From Specibacter cremeus (GTDB lineage: Bacteria; Actinomycetota; Actinomycetes; Actinomycetales; Micrococcaceae), in the NCBI RefSeq assembly GCF_003946885.1, contig NZ_RWKQ01000009.1, positions 37,553-101,552 on the forward strand: DNA of 64,000 bases, in the 5' to 3' direction. Shown piece by piece: positions 36,164 through 45,182 of the stretch (positions are counted from its first letter, which is position 1; each line of letters starts with the position of its first letter). The position numbers and the translations under genes were made by a program. Under the pieces are notes generated by a model that worked only from the letters and a program-made list of their open reading frames with translations, was not told where the DNA came from and did not search any database.

Positions 36164-37033
36164 TTATTCCACACGTGATCGCCCGGCCGCAAGGACCTTG
36201 ATGCGATTGAGACCTTGTTTGCCGCCAACTCGCAGCACCGCCTTCTTGACAATGGCGCGGGCGAGTTCCCGGCCACCTCGCATGGGTGCGCGAATTGCCA
36301 GGTCCACCGCCATCGCCCGGCGCGTCGGCGCCGTCACACCATCGAGCCCGTGGACAAACAGGTCCCGGAACGGCTCTGGCCGCACACGCGTCCCCCGGAC
36401 CCGGTTGCTCACATTGCCGCCGTGGACGACCTGGAGCCAGGCGGGCGGACCGCCCACGGAACGCACGGCCATGGTCTCCCCAAGGCGGTTGTGCCAGTCC
36501 GCCCAGCACGTCACCGGGTCCGTCCAGCTTTCGCCCACGGACACGAAGGCATTGTGGTCGTCGCGGCGGCGGAAGAGTTCGTCGCCGGCCCTGATCAGGC
36601 CATGGGCCAGGTAGATCGCGCAACGGTTCCCGTCCACGGCCTGCTGCTGGATGCGTTCGACGAAGTCGAGCGAAACGGCATCGTCGTTGTCGACATTGGT
36701 TGTCAGCAGGATGTCGGCGCCGGCTCCTGTCACGGCGCGGAGATCGGCCAGCAGTTGCCACCGGGGAACCGAGTCCCGATAGAGGGGCGTGAAACTGCCG
36801 TCGCTGGACAGGTCGGCCACGCGTTCCTTGAGCCATGGCGGGCTCTGCGTGTCAAAATAGATGATCCAGCTGAACCCGGTCACCGTTTGCCCCAGCACCG
36901 CCGGCAGGCAGTAGCGTTCAAAGAGCTGCTGCCTGTCCCGCAGCCACCCCTCCTTGGCGCGCACCAGGCTTTCCACACCCGGGGTGGGAAGGTTGAAGCG
37001 GGTCAGCAGGACGTGGTCGATGGTTGGCTTCAT
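36164..37033 (-). CDS. putative rhamnosyltransferase (PF11316-like)
   Basis: A 289-residue soluble protein that fits the putative rhamnosyltransferase family (Rhamno_transf). It begins MKPTIDHVLLTRFNLP with the typical motifs WLRDRQQLFERYCLPAVLGQT, FSWIIYFDTQSPPWLK and LLTTNVDNDDAVSLDF, the last of which holds the metal-binding DxD-like acids. It lies in the polysaccharide operon, and its start overlaps the lipoprotein stop by 4 bp (ATGA). dTDP-rhamnose is made by rmlA-rmlB-rmlCD in this same locus, so transfer of rhamnose is plausible. The acceptor is unknown. Confidence 0.83.
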   Translation of the reverse strand: MKPTIDHVLLTRFNLPTPGVESLVRAKEGWLRDRQQLFERYCLPAVLGQTVTGFSWIIYFDTQSPPWLKERVADLSSDGSFTPLYRDSVPRWQLLADLRAVTGAGADILLTTNVDNDDAVSLDFVERIQQQAVDGNRCAIYLAHGLIRAGDELFRRRDDHNAFVSVGESWTDPVTCWADWHNRLGETMAVRSVGGPPAWLQVVHGGNVSNRVRGTRVRPEPFRDLFVHGLDGVTAPTRRAMAVDLAIRAPMRGGRELARAIVKKAVLRVGGKQGLNRIKVLAAGRSRVE

Positions 37034-38337
37034 ATTTTCACCTTGTAGATGTGGTAGCTGAATTCATGGTCAAATGTGTCGGTGAAATGATTCGTGCCAT
37101 CGACCGGCAGGGACCGGCCTTCGCCAACGACCTCGACACTCCGGCCGTGAATCTCCGGCGGGAGTTGAAACGACCGGTTGCCCGGATCCGAGGAGCCGTC
37201 GATCATGGCGAAAATGTAGGCATGGCCATCGTGGGCCTTGAGCATGGTGTCAAGGCCGGGACCGAACCGCCACTGGTACGACTGGGTGTTGATGACCGGC
37301 GCCAGGGAATGGATGACCCCGTTGACGTCCCGGACGGCAGCGACCTGGGCCGACCCGCAAAATCCGGGAAACACCTGCGCGTCACGGAAAACATTTCCCG
37401 ACTGGCACGGGCCGGCCAGGCTCTGGTTGAAATAGACGATCCCCCGGGCCTCGTGGATGATCGAGTTCATCACCGCCCCCTGCAGCTGGCCGGGGCCAAT
37501 GTAGCCGCCGAACGTGTCCGGCCGGTCGGCACCGGTCATGTTTTCCACGAACGCCCACAGCGGCTGCAGCTTGCCGTCCGCCGCGTCGCGCTCGCGCAAG
37601 GCCGTCACCGTCTTGCCGTAACTGGAGGCGGTGCGGCAGCGCGCCGCCGGGATCGGAACCACCAACACGTTGCGATACGGTCTCTGCGAACACTGCGGAA
37701 TCGTGTACCAGTACTTGTCCACCGACACCACGTCGGTGTAGCCATTGACGTACTGTTCGGAGTCGGCCGACGGCAGATCGCTCTCCACCACCATGGCGGT
37801 AAAATTGGCGTAGGCAAAGAGCCCGGCCGGGGCCTGCGCCGACAACTCCCGAAGGTGGTTCCGTCCGGCGGCCGGCGCAAACCGGCCATCGACCTCGTCA
37901 TCAAGGAAGTAGCCCACCCAGCTGCGGCTCGCAGCCGTGAACGACGCGTTGAGCTTCCCACCTATCCAGTACATCCCCGCCGAGTCCAGCAACGACGAAT
38001 CGACGGTCGGCGGCATGCCGACGTACGTGTTGATGCCGAGGGACTTGTCGAACGCGGTTTCACTGGCGTTCGAGACGCTGTCGTACCAGGCCACGACCGG
38101 AAAGAACGCCGGGTCCGTCCAGCCCCCGGCCGCCGCCTTCGCGAAGCCCCGCCAATAGTCCGGGCCGCCTTCCCACGGGATCCGCGGCAGTGAAAGTCCG
38201 TCCGCGGCGGGGTCGCTGCCGGGCCGGGGCCCGGCGCCGGTGCAGGCCGTGAACAGGAATGCCGCCGAGATGAGGACGGCCAACAGCGGCGCCTCCAGCC
38301 GCCCGTGCCGGGCGCCCGGCCACGCACTGCCAATCAT
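37030..38337 (-). CDS. lipoprotein paralogue of the DUF4082 protein (glycosidase-like domain)
   Basis: A 435-residue protein. A signal peptide (LEAPLLAVLISAAFLFTAC) ends in a lipobox cysteine near residue 32, so it is probably a membrane-anchored lipoprotein facing outward. From LPRIPWEGG (residue ~50) onward it parallels the C-terminal domain at 31256-33247: shared stretches are WVGYFLDDEVDGRFAP, YANFTAMV, DKYWYTIPQCS, CRTASSYGKT, RDAADGKLQ, HEARGIVYFNQSLAGPCQ and NTQSYQWRFGPGLDTML. It lacks the DUF4082 domain and linker. The conserved Asp-Asp-Glu and Glu suggest a retained active site, but no catalytic activity is known to me. Its start overlaps the GT gene stop by 4 bp, inside the operon, pointing to a role in making or processing the polymer. 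Confidence 0.82.
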   Translation of the reverse strand: MIGSAWPGARHGRLEAPLLAVLISAAFLFTACTGAGPRPGSDPAADGLSLPRIPWEGGPDYWRGFAKAAAGGWTDPAFFPVVAWYDSVSNASETAFDKSLGINTYVGMPPTVDSSLLDSAGMYWIGGKLNASFTAASRSWVGYFLDDEVDGRFAPAAGRNHLRELSAQAPAGLFAYANFTAMVVESDLPSADSEQYVNGYTDVVSVDKYWYTIPQCSQRPYRNVLVVPIPAARCRTASSYGKTVTALRERDAADGKLQPLWAFVENMTGADRPDTFGGYIGPGQLQGAVMNSIIHEARGIVYFNQSLAGPCQSGNVFRDAQVFPGFCGSAQVAAVRDVNGVIHSLAPVINTQSYQWRFGPGLDTMLKAHDGHAYIFAMIDGSSDPGNRSFQLPPEIHGRSVEVVGEGRSLPVDGTNHFTDTFDHEFSYHIYKVKI

Positions 38338-39467
38338 GCCCGGGCCTCCGCGATGAGCGTGAGCAATTGGCGCGCCCGCGCATCCCAGGTGTGCCGGGCG
38401 GCAAATGACTGACGCGCCTGCCGGTCCCGCGCGGCGCCCCCGACGGCCAGCGCGGCATGGACGGCGGCCACGAATTCTGTTCGGGTTCCGGCGGTCCGGA
38501 CCAGTTCGGTGTCCAGCCACCGGGTCGCCGGCAGATCCGTGGACACGACCGGCAGGCCCGCAGCCAGATAGTCCAACGTCTTCACGGGGAAACTGGACCG
38601 GTTGAACTCGTTGTCGGCGTAGGGGGTCAACCCCACGGACAGGCGACGCAGCCGGGGCCACAAGTCCTGTTCGGTGACCTCCCCCACCCAGGTGACGCGC
38701 GGCTCGGCCAGGAATCGCTCCAGGCGCCGCCGGGCGTCCGGGTCGCGGACCTTGTTCGGGCCGATCACCTCGATGTCGATGCCACTGGCGGCCAGTTCAT
38801 CGAGCAGGTCGAAATCGAGGCGTTCATTGAGTTGCCCGATGATCCCTGCCGCCAGGCGCGGGCGCACCACGTCGCCGTCCCCGGTGACCGGGGAACACCC
38901 GTTGGGCAGCACCGTGACGATGCGGGCGCCGTGGGCTTCCGCGGCCGAGGCCAGGTACGGCGAAACGGCCGTCACGATGCCGGCCCGGGCAATGTTTCGG
39001 GCCAGGATGGCTTCAACCCGCCGTCGCGACAGGCCCATCATGGCGGCGCCGGCCGGCCAGTCGTCGGTGATGTGCAGCACCCGGACGCCGGTGAGGCCGG
39101 CCGGGAACTCGTCGCGCGGCGAGAGCAGCAGCGTCGCGATCGGCTCCACGCCGAGATCGTCGACGGCCGCGCGGACGGCACGGCCCAGCAAGTATGACGC
39201 CGCGCGCCGCAGGGCGGGGCGGGTGAATCCCGGCGGCGCGGCGAAGCGGAGCCTGACCAGTCCGGGCCGCAAGCAGTCGAGGGCGTAACCCGGCGGTATC
39301 GGCGGGCGCTGCGCCGCCCGAGGACCGGGAAACGGCATCGGCGGATCAACCCAGAGGACCGGCACGTGGGCGGTCATGGCCTCGGCCAGGCGATGGTCGG
39401 TCCCGCGCGTGTTCTCCCACCGGCTGCCGGCGAGCAGGACGATGGCCCCGCCGTCGTCCGCGGTCAT
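38334..39467 (-). CDS. glycosyltransferase (GT-B fold)
   Basis: A 377-residue glycosyltransferase. It starts GGAIVLLAGSRWENTRGTDHRLAEAM and has the N-terminal Rossmann-like half with VLHITDDWPAG, then the nucleotide-binding half: IIGQLNERLDFDLLDELA, EVIGPNKVRD, VTWVGEVTEQDLWP and the motif SSFPVKTLDYLAAGLPVVSTDLPA. It belongs to the group of GT-B enzymes that share an E/D-rich C-terminal loop. No membrane segment is present. It overlaps both neighbours by 4 bp. The sugar and linkage are unknown. Confidence 0.83.
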   Translation of the reverse strand: MTADDGGAIVLLAGSRWENTRGTDHRLAEAMTAHVPVLWVDPPMPFPGPRAAQRPPIPPGYALDCLRPGLVRLRFAAPPGFTRPALRRAASYLLGRAVRAAVDDLGVEPIATLLLSPRDEFPAGLTGVRVLHITDDWPAGAAMMGLSRRRVEAILARNIARAGIVTAVSPYLASAAEAHGARIVTVLPNGCSPVTGDGDVVRPRLAAGIIGQLNERLDFDLLDELAASGIDIEVIGPNKVRDPDARRRLERFLAEPRVTWVGEVTEQDLWPRLRRLSVGLTPYADNEFNRSSFPVKTLDYLAAGLPVVSTDLPATRWLDTELVRTAGTRTEFVAAVHAALAVGGAARDRQARQSFAARHTWDARARQLLTLIAEARA

Positions 39468-40729
39468 GACCGTCCCCGCGGGGTCGCCGGGACCGGGCCG
39501 GCGGCCACCGGCACCGCGTTGAAGTCGTCACGGGCCGGACGGCGGCCGCCGGGCCATCTCATCCTGCCCAGGTTGTAGGCGGTGAAACGCCCGCCGGCCA
39601 CTGCCGCGTGTGCCAGCCGCCCGCCTGCGCCGTCGCGCACTGCCCTCGACCGCAGATAGAAATCGGTGAGCCGGCCGGCGGCGCCGTCCAGGGAAAACCT
39701 GTCGCAGACCGTGTCGCGGGCGAACCGGCCGAGCCGCTCGCGCAGCTCCCGGCTGTCCCTGAGCTCCCGCAGGTGGCCGGCCAGCCGTCGGGCCGCATCC
39801 TGGGGACCAGGACCCGAGCCATACCATCCCTGCCACAGGAATTGCGGCAGGGATTCGGGGGCAAGGACCCGCCAGTAGCCGTTTTCGCCTTGGACGATGA
39901 GCGGTTTGCCGAAGGCCATGGCGCGCAAAGCCGACCCGCCCATGCCGATGGACACGTCGGCCACGGCGTACGCGGGTCGGGGGTCTGCCAGCTCGCCCGT
40001 CAAGACGATTGCCCGCCTGCCGAGCTCCCGGTTCACGCGTTGCGCATGGTCGCGGACCTGTGGCGCGGCCGGCCCGGTCCCGGCAATGACCAACTGGACC
40101 GGGAACTCGCCATCCAGCATTGCCACCGCCTCGATGGCCGTCAGGATCCCCTCAAGCTTCATCTCGTGTGCCAACCGGGAGACGATCGAGACCGTGAACG
40201 CCCGCCCGTCCAGATCCCACTGCCTCCTGAAATCATCGAGTCCGGGATCGAGATCGGGCCGATTCAGCGCCGTGTCCACCGGCGGTTCCATCAGCTCCAC
40301 CCGTGCGCGGCCAAACGTCCGCTCCGCGTCCGCAATCTGTTCCGTGCCCACCAGTAACGGCACGTTGGCCGGGATGAACGGCGCGACGGACATGGACAGG
40401 ACCGTGGAGACGGCCACGGCCGCCGACCGCCCGCGGCAGGCCAGAACGGCCTCCAGCGTCGGCGGCCACTCATAGCCGTGGACGATGTCGACTTCGCGCC
40501 GGCGCACCAGCGTGCGGAGGCCGTGGACGATGCCGGGAGTGGGCCTACGGTGCACGGCCGGGGACTCGATGAATTCCAGCCCGTGCGCGGCCACGGCCTC
40601 GACCAGGGGCCCGGCCTGGCCGTACACGATCACCTCGTGACCCAGGTCGCGCACTCGCGCGGCCAATTCGATCGCGTTGAGCTGGCTGCCGCCAATGTTC
40701 ATGTCGTGCGGATAGGTCACGATTCTCAC
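39464..40729 (-). CDS. glycosyltransferase family 4-like
   Basis: A 421-residue GT-B enzyme. The N-terminal glycan-acceptor half starts VRIVTYPHDMNIGGSQLNAIELAARV with VIVYGQAGPLVEAV and VHGYEWPPTLEAVLAC. The donor half includes VSIVSRLAHEMKLEGILTAIEAV, LVIAGTGPAAPQV, IVLTGELADPRPAYAVADV and SIGMGGSALRAMAFGKPLIV, as in GT4 enzymes. The start is a GTG at 40729 that overlaps the flippase stop by 4 bp (GTGA). The C-terminal ~60 residues are basic and not part of the fold. The donor is unknown. Confidence 0.82.
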   Translation of the reverse strand: MRIVTYPHDMNIGGSQLNAIELAARVRDLGHEVIVYGQAGPLVEAVAAHGLEFIESPAVHRRPTPGIVHGLRTLVRRREVDIVHGYEWPPTLEAVLACRGRSAAVAVSTVLSMSVAPFIPANVPLLVGTEQIADAERTFGRARVELMEPPVDTALNRPDLDPGLDDFRRQWDLDGRAFTVSIVSRLAHEMKLEGILTAIEAVAMLDGEFPVQLVIAGTGPAAPQVRDHAQRVNRELGRRAIVLTGELADPRPAYAVADVSIGMGGSALRAMAFGKPLIVQGENGYWRVLAPESLPQFLWQGWYGSGPGPQDAARRLAGHLRELRDSRELRERLGRFARDTVCDRFSLDGAAGRLTDFYLRSRAVRDGAGGRLAHAAVAGGRFTAYNLGRMRWPGGRRPARDDFNAVPVAAGPVPATPRGRS

Positions 40730-42195
40730 GCCACGGCCTCCTTCGTCCGCCCCCAGCTGCGGATGGCCACCAAGTCGGCCCTGCGCAACGCAACCAAAAC
40801 CACCATGGCCACCGTTCCGACCCCGGTCGCCGCAAGCACCGCCAGGAACGGCGAGCCGATGGTCCGGGCAAACAGGTAACTCATCCCGGCAACGGGGACG
40901 GCAACGGCACAGGGCAGCCATATCGCCGAGGCCAGGGCGGCCACCGTAAATCCATGACGCTTGAGCATGCGTAGGTAGATGGGCAACACGATCAAGGCGG
41001 CGACGCACAGCGGCGCGGCCGCCAGCCCGGCCAACCCGGCCCACGCGGCCCCCCAGATCAGCGCCGGGAGCAGGGCGGCCAGCCAAATCAGCTGAACCTT
41101 GAAGATGGCTCCGGAAACACCGAGGACCACCAGGTAGTCATAGATGAGCTCAAAAAAAATCCGGAAGGCGGCCAGGGCGGCAAGCCAGGTCAACGCAACC
41201 GCGGCCGACGCCCACTGCGCCCCGTACACGAACCTGACCAGCGGCTCCGCCGCACCGGCCATCACGGCCACGATCGGCAGGACCGCCGCGGCGACCACGC
41301 CCATGAGCGAGAGCATCGCGCCCCGCATGGCCTGCGGATCGTGCTGCAGGTTCGCAAACACCGGCGGGGCGACTCCCCGCAGCGGCTGGGAGAAGATACT
41401 GGTCGGCCAGCCGGCAAGGTTGAACGCCAAAACGTAAAGCCCCAGCGTGAGCGCCCCCAGCATCTTGCCCGCCACGATCTGGTCCGCATACCCGACGGCG
41501 AACACCACGATGCTCGAACCGGCCAGCGGGAGTCCGAAGTTCAGCAGGGGGCGCAGCTTGCCGCGGTCGAACCCGAGGCGGTACGGCAAGGGCGAGTAGG
41601 CGATGAACAAGACGGCCGATACGACGCTCGCCGCCACCCGCCCGATCGCCAGGCTCATGGCACCCATCCCGGAAAAGACCAGGACCACCGAAACGATCGC
41701 GCCCAGCCAGACGTTGACCTGGTCGATCACCATCCGGGTCCCCTGGCGGAATCCTCGCTGCAACAGTGCCGCCGGCGTGGCCACGGCACCGTTGACCACC
41801 ACGCAGACCGCCATGACACGCACAACCGACGTCGCCGCCGGGTCGCCCATGGCGGTGGCGAAATACGGGGCAAGAAGGTAGGTGGCGGCAAAGATCAGGG
41901 CGCTGCTGCCCAGCGAAACGCTTGTCACGGTCGCCGCGATTTCCTTCGGATCGCTCGGCCAGCGAACGATGGCCAGGCTGACGCCCAACTCATTGAAACT
42001 GAGGATGGCGATCAACGCGACGAATGCGACGGCATACGTGCCAAACTGCGCCGGCCCGAGCATGCGCGCCAGCAGGATGCCGATGCCGATCGTGCCGACC
42101 CGCGAAACGAGCGTGTTCAGGATGCTCAGCAGGAAGGCCCGGGACGCGGTCGGGGCCGCCCGCTTCCCGTCTCTGGCGCGCACGGACACTGACAT
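40726..42195 (-). CDS. Wzx-type polysaccharide flippase
   Basis: A ~489-residue membrane protein with about 14 hydrophobic helices in the MATE/MOP polysaccharide transport family. The N-terminal half begins with a short basic region followed by AFLLSILNTLVSRVGTIGIGILLARMLGPAQFG, a hallmark of Wzx-like proteins. It probably flips undecaprenyl-linked repeat units across the membrane for Wzy. A GTG at 42204 would overlap the upstream stop by 4 bp like other genes here; I give the ATG at 42195, preceded by GGCGGG 8 nt upstream. It is the only flippase in the locus. Confidence 0.87.
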   Translation of the reverse strand: MSVSVRARDGKRAAPTASRAFLLSILNTLVSRVGTIGIGILLARMLGPAQFGTYAVAFVALIAILSFNELGVSLAIVRWPSDPKEIAATVTSVSLGSSALIFAATYLLAPYFATAMGDPAATSVVRVMAVCVVVNGAVATPAALLQRGFRQGTRMVIDQVNVWLGAIVSVVLVFSGMGAMSLAIGRVAASVVSAVLFIAYSPLPYRLGFDRGKLRPLLNFGLPLAGSSIVVFAVGYADQIVAGKMLGALTLGLYVLAFNLAGWPTSIFSQPLRGVAPPVFANLQHDPQAMRGAMLSLMGVVAAAVLPIVAVMAGAAEPLVRFVYGAQWASAAVALTWLAALAAFRIFFELIYDYLVVLGVSGAIFKVQLIWLAALLPALIWGAAWAGLAGLAAAPLCVAALIVLPIYLRMLKRHGFTVAALASAIWLPCAVAVPVAGMSYLFARTIGSPFLAVLAATGVGTVAMVVLVALRRADLVAIRSWGRTKEAVA

Positions 42196-42200
42196 CCGGT

Positions 42201-43325
42201 TCACCCGCCGTGTACGGGACGGCGCAGGGCCTTCGCCAGCACATGCACGACCCGCTCCTGCTCGTCGGCCGTGATGTGCGGGGACAGCGGCAGGGACAGG
42301 ATCCGCTCCGCCGCCGCCTCGGCGACCGGGAAGTCCCCCGCCCCGTGGCCCAGATAGGAGAACGCCTTCGTCAGGTGAACGGGCGTCGGATAGTGGATGC
42401 CCGCCCCGATCCCCGCCTCGTGCAGCGCCGCCAGCGCCTCGTCCCGGTTCTCGACGCGCACCACATACAGGTGCCACCCATCCTCGTTGCCCGGGGCCGA
42501 TGACGGCGCCGCCAGCCCCGGAACGGCGGCCAGCATCCGTGCGTAGCGACGGGCGGCCGCCCGGCGCCGGGCGTTCCAGCCGTCAAGCCGGCGCAGCTTC
42601 GCATCGAGCACCACGGCCTGGACGGTGTCCAGGCGGGAGTTCATGCCCACGACGTCGTGCACGTACTTGACGCTGCTGCCGTGGGCGCCCAGCTGGCGGA
42701 CGAACGCGGCCAGGTCCGCATCGTTTGTCGTCACGGCACCGGCGTCGCCGGCCGCGCCCAGGTTCTTGCCCGGATAGAAGCTCGTGGCCGCGGCCCGGCC
42801 GAACGAGCCCGCCGTCCGGCCGTTGCGGCGGGCGCCCTGCGACTGGGCGGCATCCTCGACCAGCGGAATGCCCCGCGCCGCGGCGATCTCGGCCAGGGCC
42901 TCCATGGGCGCGACCTGCCCGAACAGGTGCACCGGCACGATCGCCTGCGTCTTCGGACCCACGGCGTCGGCGACGCGGTCGGGGTCGATCAGCAGGTACC
43001 GAGGGTCGACGTCCACGGGCACGGGCACGGCGCCGATCCTGGCCACGGCCTCGGCCGTGGCCACGAACGTGTTCGCCGGCAGGATGACCTCCCCGCCCGG
43101 CCGCACCCCGACACCGCGCAACGCCAGTTCGAGCGCGTCCGTGCCGTTGGCGACGCCCACGCAGGCCGTGACCCCCACATAGGCCGCGTATGAGCGCTCG
43201 AACCGTCCAACCGCCGGTCCCCCGATGAACGCCGCCGAGGCGAACACCTCGTCCAGCTCCGCCCTGATGTCGCCGGCTATCTCGGCCTGCTGCGCCGCCA
43301 GGTCCACGAGTGGTATCTGCCCCAT
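42201..43325 (-). CDS. DegT/DnrJ/EryC1 sugar aminotransferase (WbpE/WlbC-like)
   Basis: A 374-residue PLP aminotransferase acting on a keto-sugar nucleotide. Pattern: QIPLVDLAAQQAEI, FIGGPAVGRFERSYAAYVG, VANGTDALELALRGVG, ILPANTFVATAEAV, PVHLFGQVAPMEAL, EDAAQSQGARRNGR, the PLP-binding lysine in SFYPGKNLGAAGDAGAV, GMNSRLDTVQA and GIGAGIHYPTPVHLTKAF. This fits UDP-3-keto-hexuronate aminotransferases of the WbpE type. With the oxidoreductase at 46177-47286 it could make a 3-amino sugar. It lies 1 bp from the acetyltransferase. Confidence 0.87.
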   Translation of the reverse strand: MGQIPLVDLAAQQAEIAGDIRAELDEVFASAAFIGGPAVGRFERSYAAYVGVTACVGVANGTDALELALRGVGVRPGGEVILPANTFVATAEAVARIGAVPVPVDVDPRYLLIDPDRVADAVGPKTQAIVPVHLFGQVAPMEALAEIAAARGIPLVEDAAQSQGARRNGRTAGSFGRAAATSFYPGKNLGAAGDAGAVTTNDADLAAFVRQLGAHGSSVKYVHDVVGMNSRLDTVQAVVLDAKLRRLDGWNARRRAAARRYARMLAAVPGLAAPSSAPGNEDGWHLYVVRVENRDEALAALHEAGIGAGIHYPTPVHLTKAFSYLGHGAGDFPVAEAAAERILSLPLSPHITADEQERVVHVLAKALRRPVHGG

Positions 43326-43326
43326 C

Positions 43327-44001
43327 TCAGGCCCTCCTTCCCATGGTGCCGTCAATCCGGCGGACCGCCGAAGGGTACAGGGGGCGGGCCGGCACGCCGG
43401 CCCACGTTTCGCCGTCGGGCACGTCGGTGACGACGGCGGCACCCATGCCGACCACCGCCCCGACGCCCACGGCACAGTGTTCACGCACGGTCGAGTTCAT
43501 ACCCAGGTACGCGCCGCGGCCGATCCGCACGCCCCCGCCCAGCGACACGCCGGCCGTGAACGTGGCGAAGTCGGCCACGACGTCGTCGTGCGTGAACGTC
43601 ACCCCGGGCATGGCGACCACGTGGTTGCCCATGCGCACGCCGGCCGTCAGCACCACGTTGGCCAGCAGCACGCTGCCCGAGCCGACGAAACATCCGGGCG
43701 ACACGACGGCCCGCGCGTCCACTATGGTGGCGCAGCGGTCCGGGCCGATGCCCAGCAAGGCCAGCCGGCCCGCGATGGCCGCCCGGTCGGCGCCCTTGCC
43801 GGCACACAGCACGAATTCGGCTCCCCGGTGCCGGGCGGCCGCGGACACGGCTCCCAGCACAGGCACCCCGTCAATGACCGCGCCGGCCAGCGACGGGTCG
43901 TCGTCCAGGAACCCGATCACGGTGTGCTCGCCGGAGCGGCGCACCGAGGCGAGCACCTCCCGTGCCAGCCCGCTGGCCGCAATGAGGACAAGTCCGGTCA
44001 C
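43327..44001 (-). CDS. PglD-like sugar N-acetyltransferase
   Basis: A 224-residue acetyltransferase with the PglD/NeuD layout: an N-terminal Rossmann-like part (GLVLIAASGLAREVLASVRRSG, VIGFLDDDPSLAG, VLGAV) and a C-terminal left-handed beta-helix with hexapeptide repeats (VGSGSVLLANVVLTAGVRMG, ATFTAGVSLGGGVRIG, VGAVVGMGAAVVTDVP). PglD acetylates the 4-amino group of a UDP-sugar. The start is a GTG at 44001 preceded by GGGCGGGG; no ATG fits. It sits between two aminotransferases, as expected for making an acetamido sugar. Confidence 0.85.
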   Translation of the reverse strand: MTGLVLIAASGLAREVLASVRRSGEHTVIGFLDDDPSLAGAVIDGVPVLGAVSAAARHRGAEFVLCAGKGADRAAIAGRLALLGIGPDRCATIVDARAVVSPGCFVGSGSVLLANVVLTAGVRMGNHVVAMPGVTFTHDDVVADFATFTAGVSLGGGVRIGRGAYLGMNSTVREHCAVGVGAVVGMGAAVVTDVPDGETWAGVPARPLYPSAVRRIDGTMGRRA

Positions 44002-44006
44002 GGCGA

Positions 44007-45182
44007 TCAGCCCCGCCCGGCCGCGACAAGTGCCTCGACCACGCGGTCCTGGTCGGCCTCCGTGAGCTGGTGGAACACGGGCAGGATCAGCGTGTTGTCG
44101 GTGAGCCGTTCGGTCACGGACAGGTCGGCCGTCCCGGTGTCGCGCCCGGCGTAGGCCGGCTCCCGGTGCGATGCCATGATGCCGCGACGCGCGGAGATCC
44201 CGGCCTCGGCCAGGTGCGCCAGCACGCCGTCCCGGTTTCGGCCGAACCCCGGGAGCACCTCCAGCCAGAACGACTGGAAATTGCTGGTCCCGTACCCCGG
44301 ATCGCGGGACAGCCGGAACCCCGGCATGTGGGCCAGCAGCGCGGTGTACCGGGCCACGAGCTCGCGCCGCCGCCGTACCGCCGCACCCAGCCGACCCAGT
44401 TGCACGAGCCCCACGGCCGCCTGGAGATCGGTCATCCGGTAGTTGAAGCCGATCTCCCCGTACTCCTCCTGCGGCGCCAGCACGGCCGAGTGCCGGTCCG
44501 CCGCCGACGCGCTCATGGCGTGTTCGCGCAGTCGTGCGGCGCGCTGCGCCCAGTCGCCGTGCGCGGTCGTGAGCATGCCGCCCTCGCCCGTCGTCAGGAT
44601 CTTGCGCGGATGGAACGACCACGTCGCCACCTCCGCGCCGGCACCCACCGGACGGCCCCGGTACGTCGAGCCGGCCCCGCAGGCCGCGTCCTCGACGACG
44701 GTGATGCCGAGCGGGTCGCACAACGCCCGGATGGGGTCCAGGTCCACGGGCATCCCGCCCTGGTCGACCACGATGACGGCCCGGGTCCGGTCGGTGAGGG
44801 CCGCCGCGATCGTCGCCGCGCTCACGTTGCCCGTCTCCGCCTCGACGTCCGCGAAGACCGGACGCGCACCGACATAGGTTGGCGCGTTGGCCGTCGCGAT
44901 GAAGGAGAAGGAGGGTACGACGACGTCGTCCCCGGCGGATACGCCGGCCGTCACCATGGCGAGGTGCAACGCCGTCGTGCAATTCGACGTGGCCACCGCG
45001 TGACCGGCCTGCTGGGCGGCGGCGAACGCCGCCTCGAACGCGGCCACGCGCGGCCCCTGCGCCACCCAGCCGGAGGCGATGACCTCGGCGACGGCGTCCG
45101 CCTCCTCCGTCCCCAGCCACGGCTGCATCACGTTGACGCGCGGCAGGCCCACAGCCAGGGTGCCCAGGTCCGCGGCGCTCAC
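44007..45182 (-). CDS. DegT/DnrJ/EryC1 sugar aminotransferase (PglE-like)
   Basis: A 391-residue PLP-dependent aminotransferase. Motifs: MQPWLGTEEADAVAEVIASGWVAQG, TSNCTTALHLAM, VPSFSFIATANAP, VEDAACGAGSTYRG, the PLP lysine in WSFHPRKILTTGEGGM and IGFNYRMTDLQAAVG. It is a different branch from its neighbour at 42201-43325, closer to enzymes using 4-keto sugars (PglE/DesV-like). The GTG at 45182 overlaps the epimerase stop by 4 bp. Paired with the PglD-like enzyme downstream it would give a 4-acetamido sugar. The substrate is inferred from the family. Confidence 0.85.
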   Translation of the reverse strand: MSAADLGTLAVGLPRVNVMQPWLGTEEADAVAEVIASGWVAQGPRVAAFEAAFAAAQQAGHAVATSNCTTALHLAMVTAGVSAGDDVVVPSFSFIATANAPTYVGARPVFADVEAETGNVSAATIAAALTDRTRAVIVVDQGGMPVDLDPIRALCDPLGITVVEDAACGAGSTYRGRPVGAGAEVATWSFHPRKILTTGEGGMLTTAHGDWAQRAARLREHAMSASAADRHSAVLAPQEEYGEIGFNYRMTDLQAAVGLVQLGRLGAAVRRRRELVARYTALLAHMPGFRLSRDPGYGTSNFQSFWLEVLPGFGRNRDGVLAHLAEAGISARRGIMASHREPAYAGRDTGTADLSVTERLTDNTLILPVFHQLTEADQDRVVEALVAAGRG

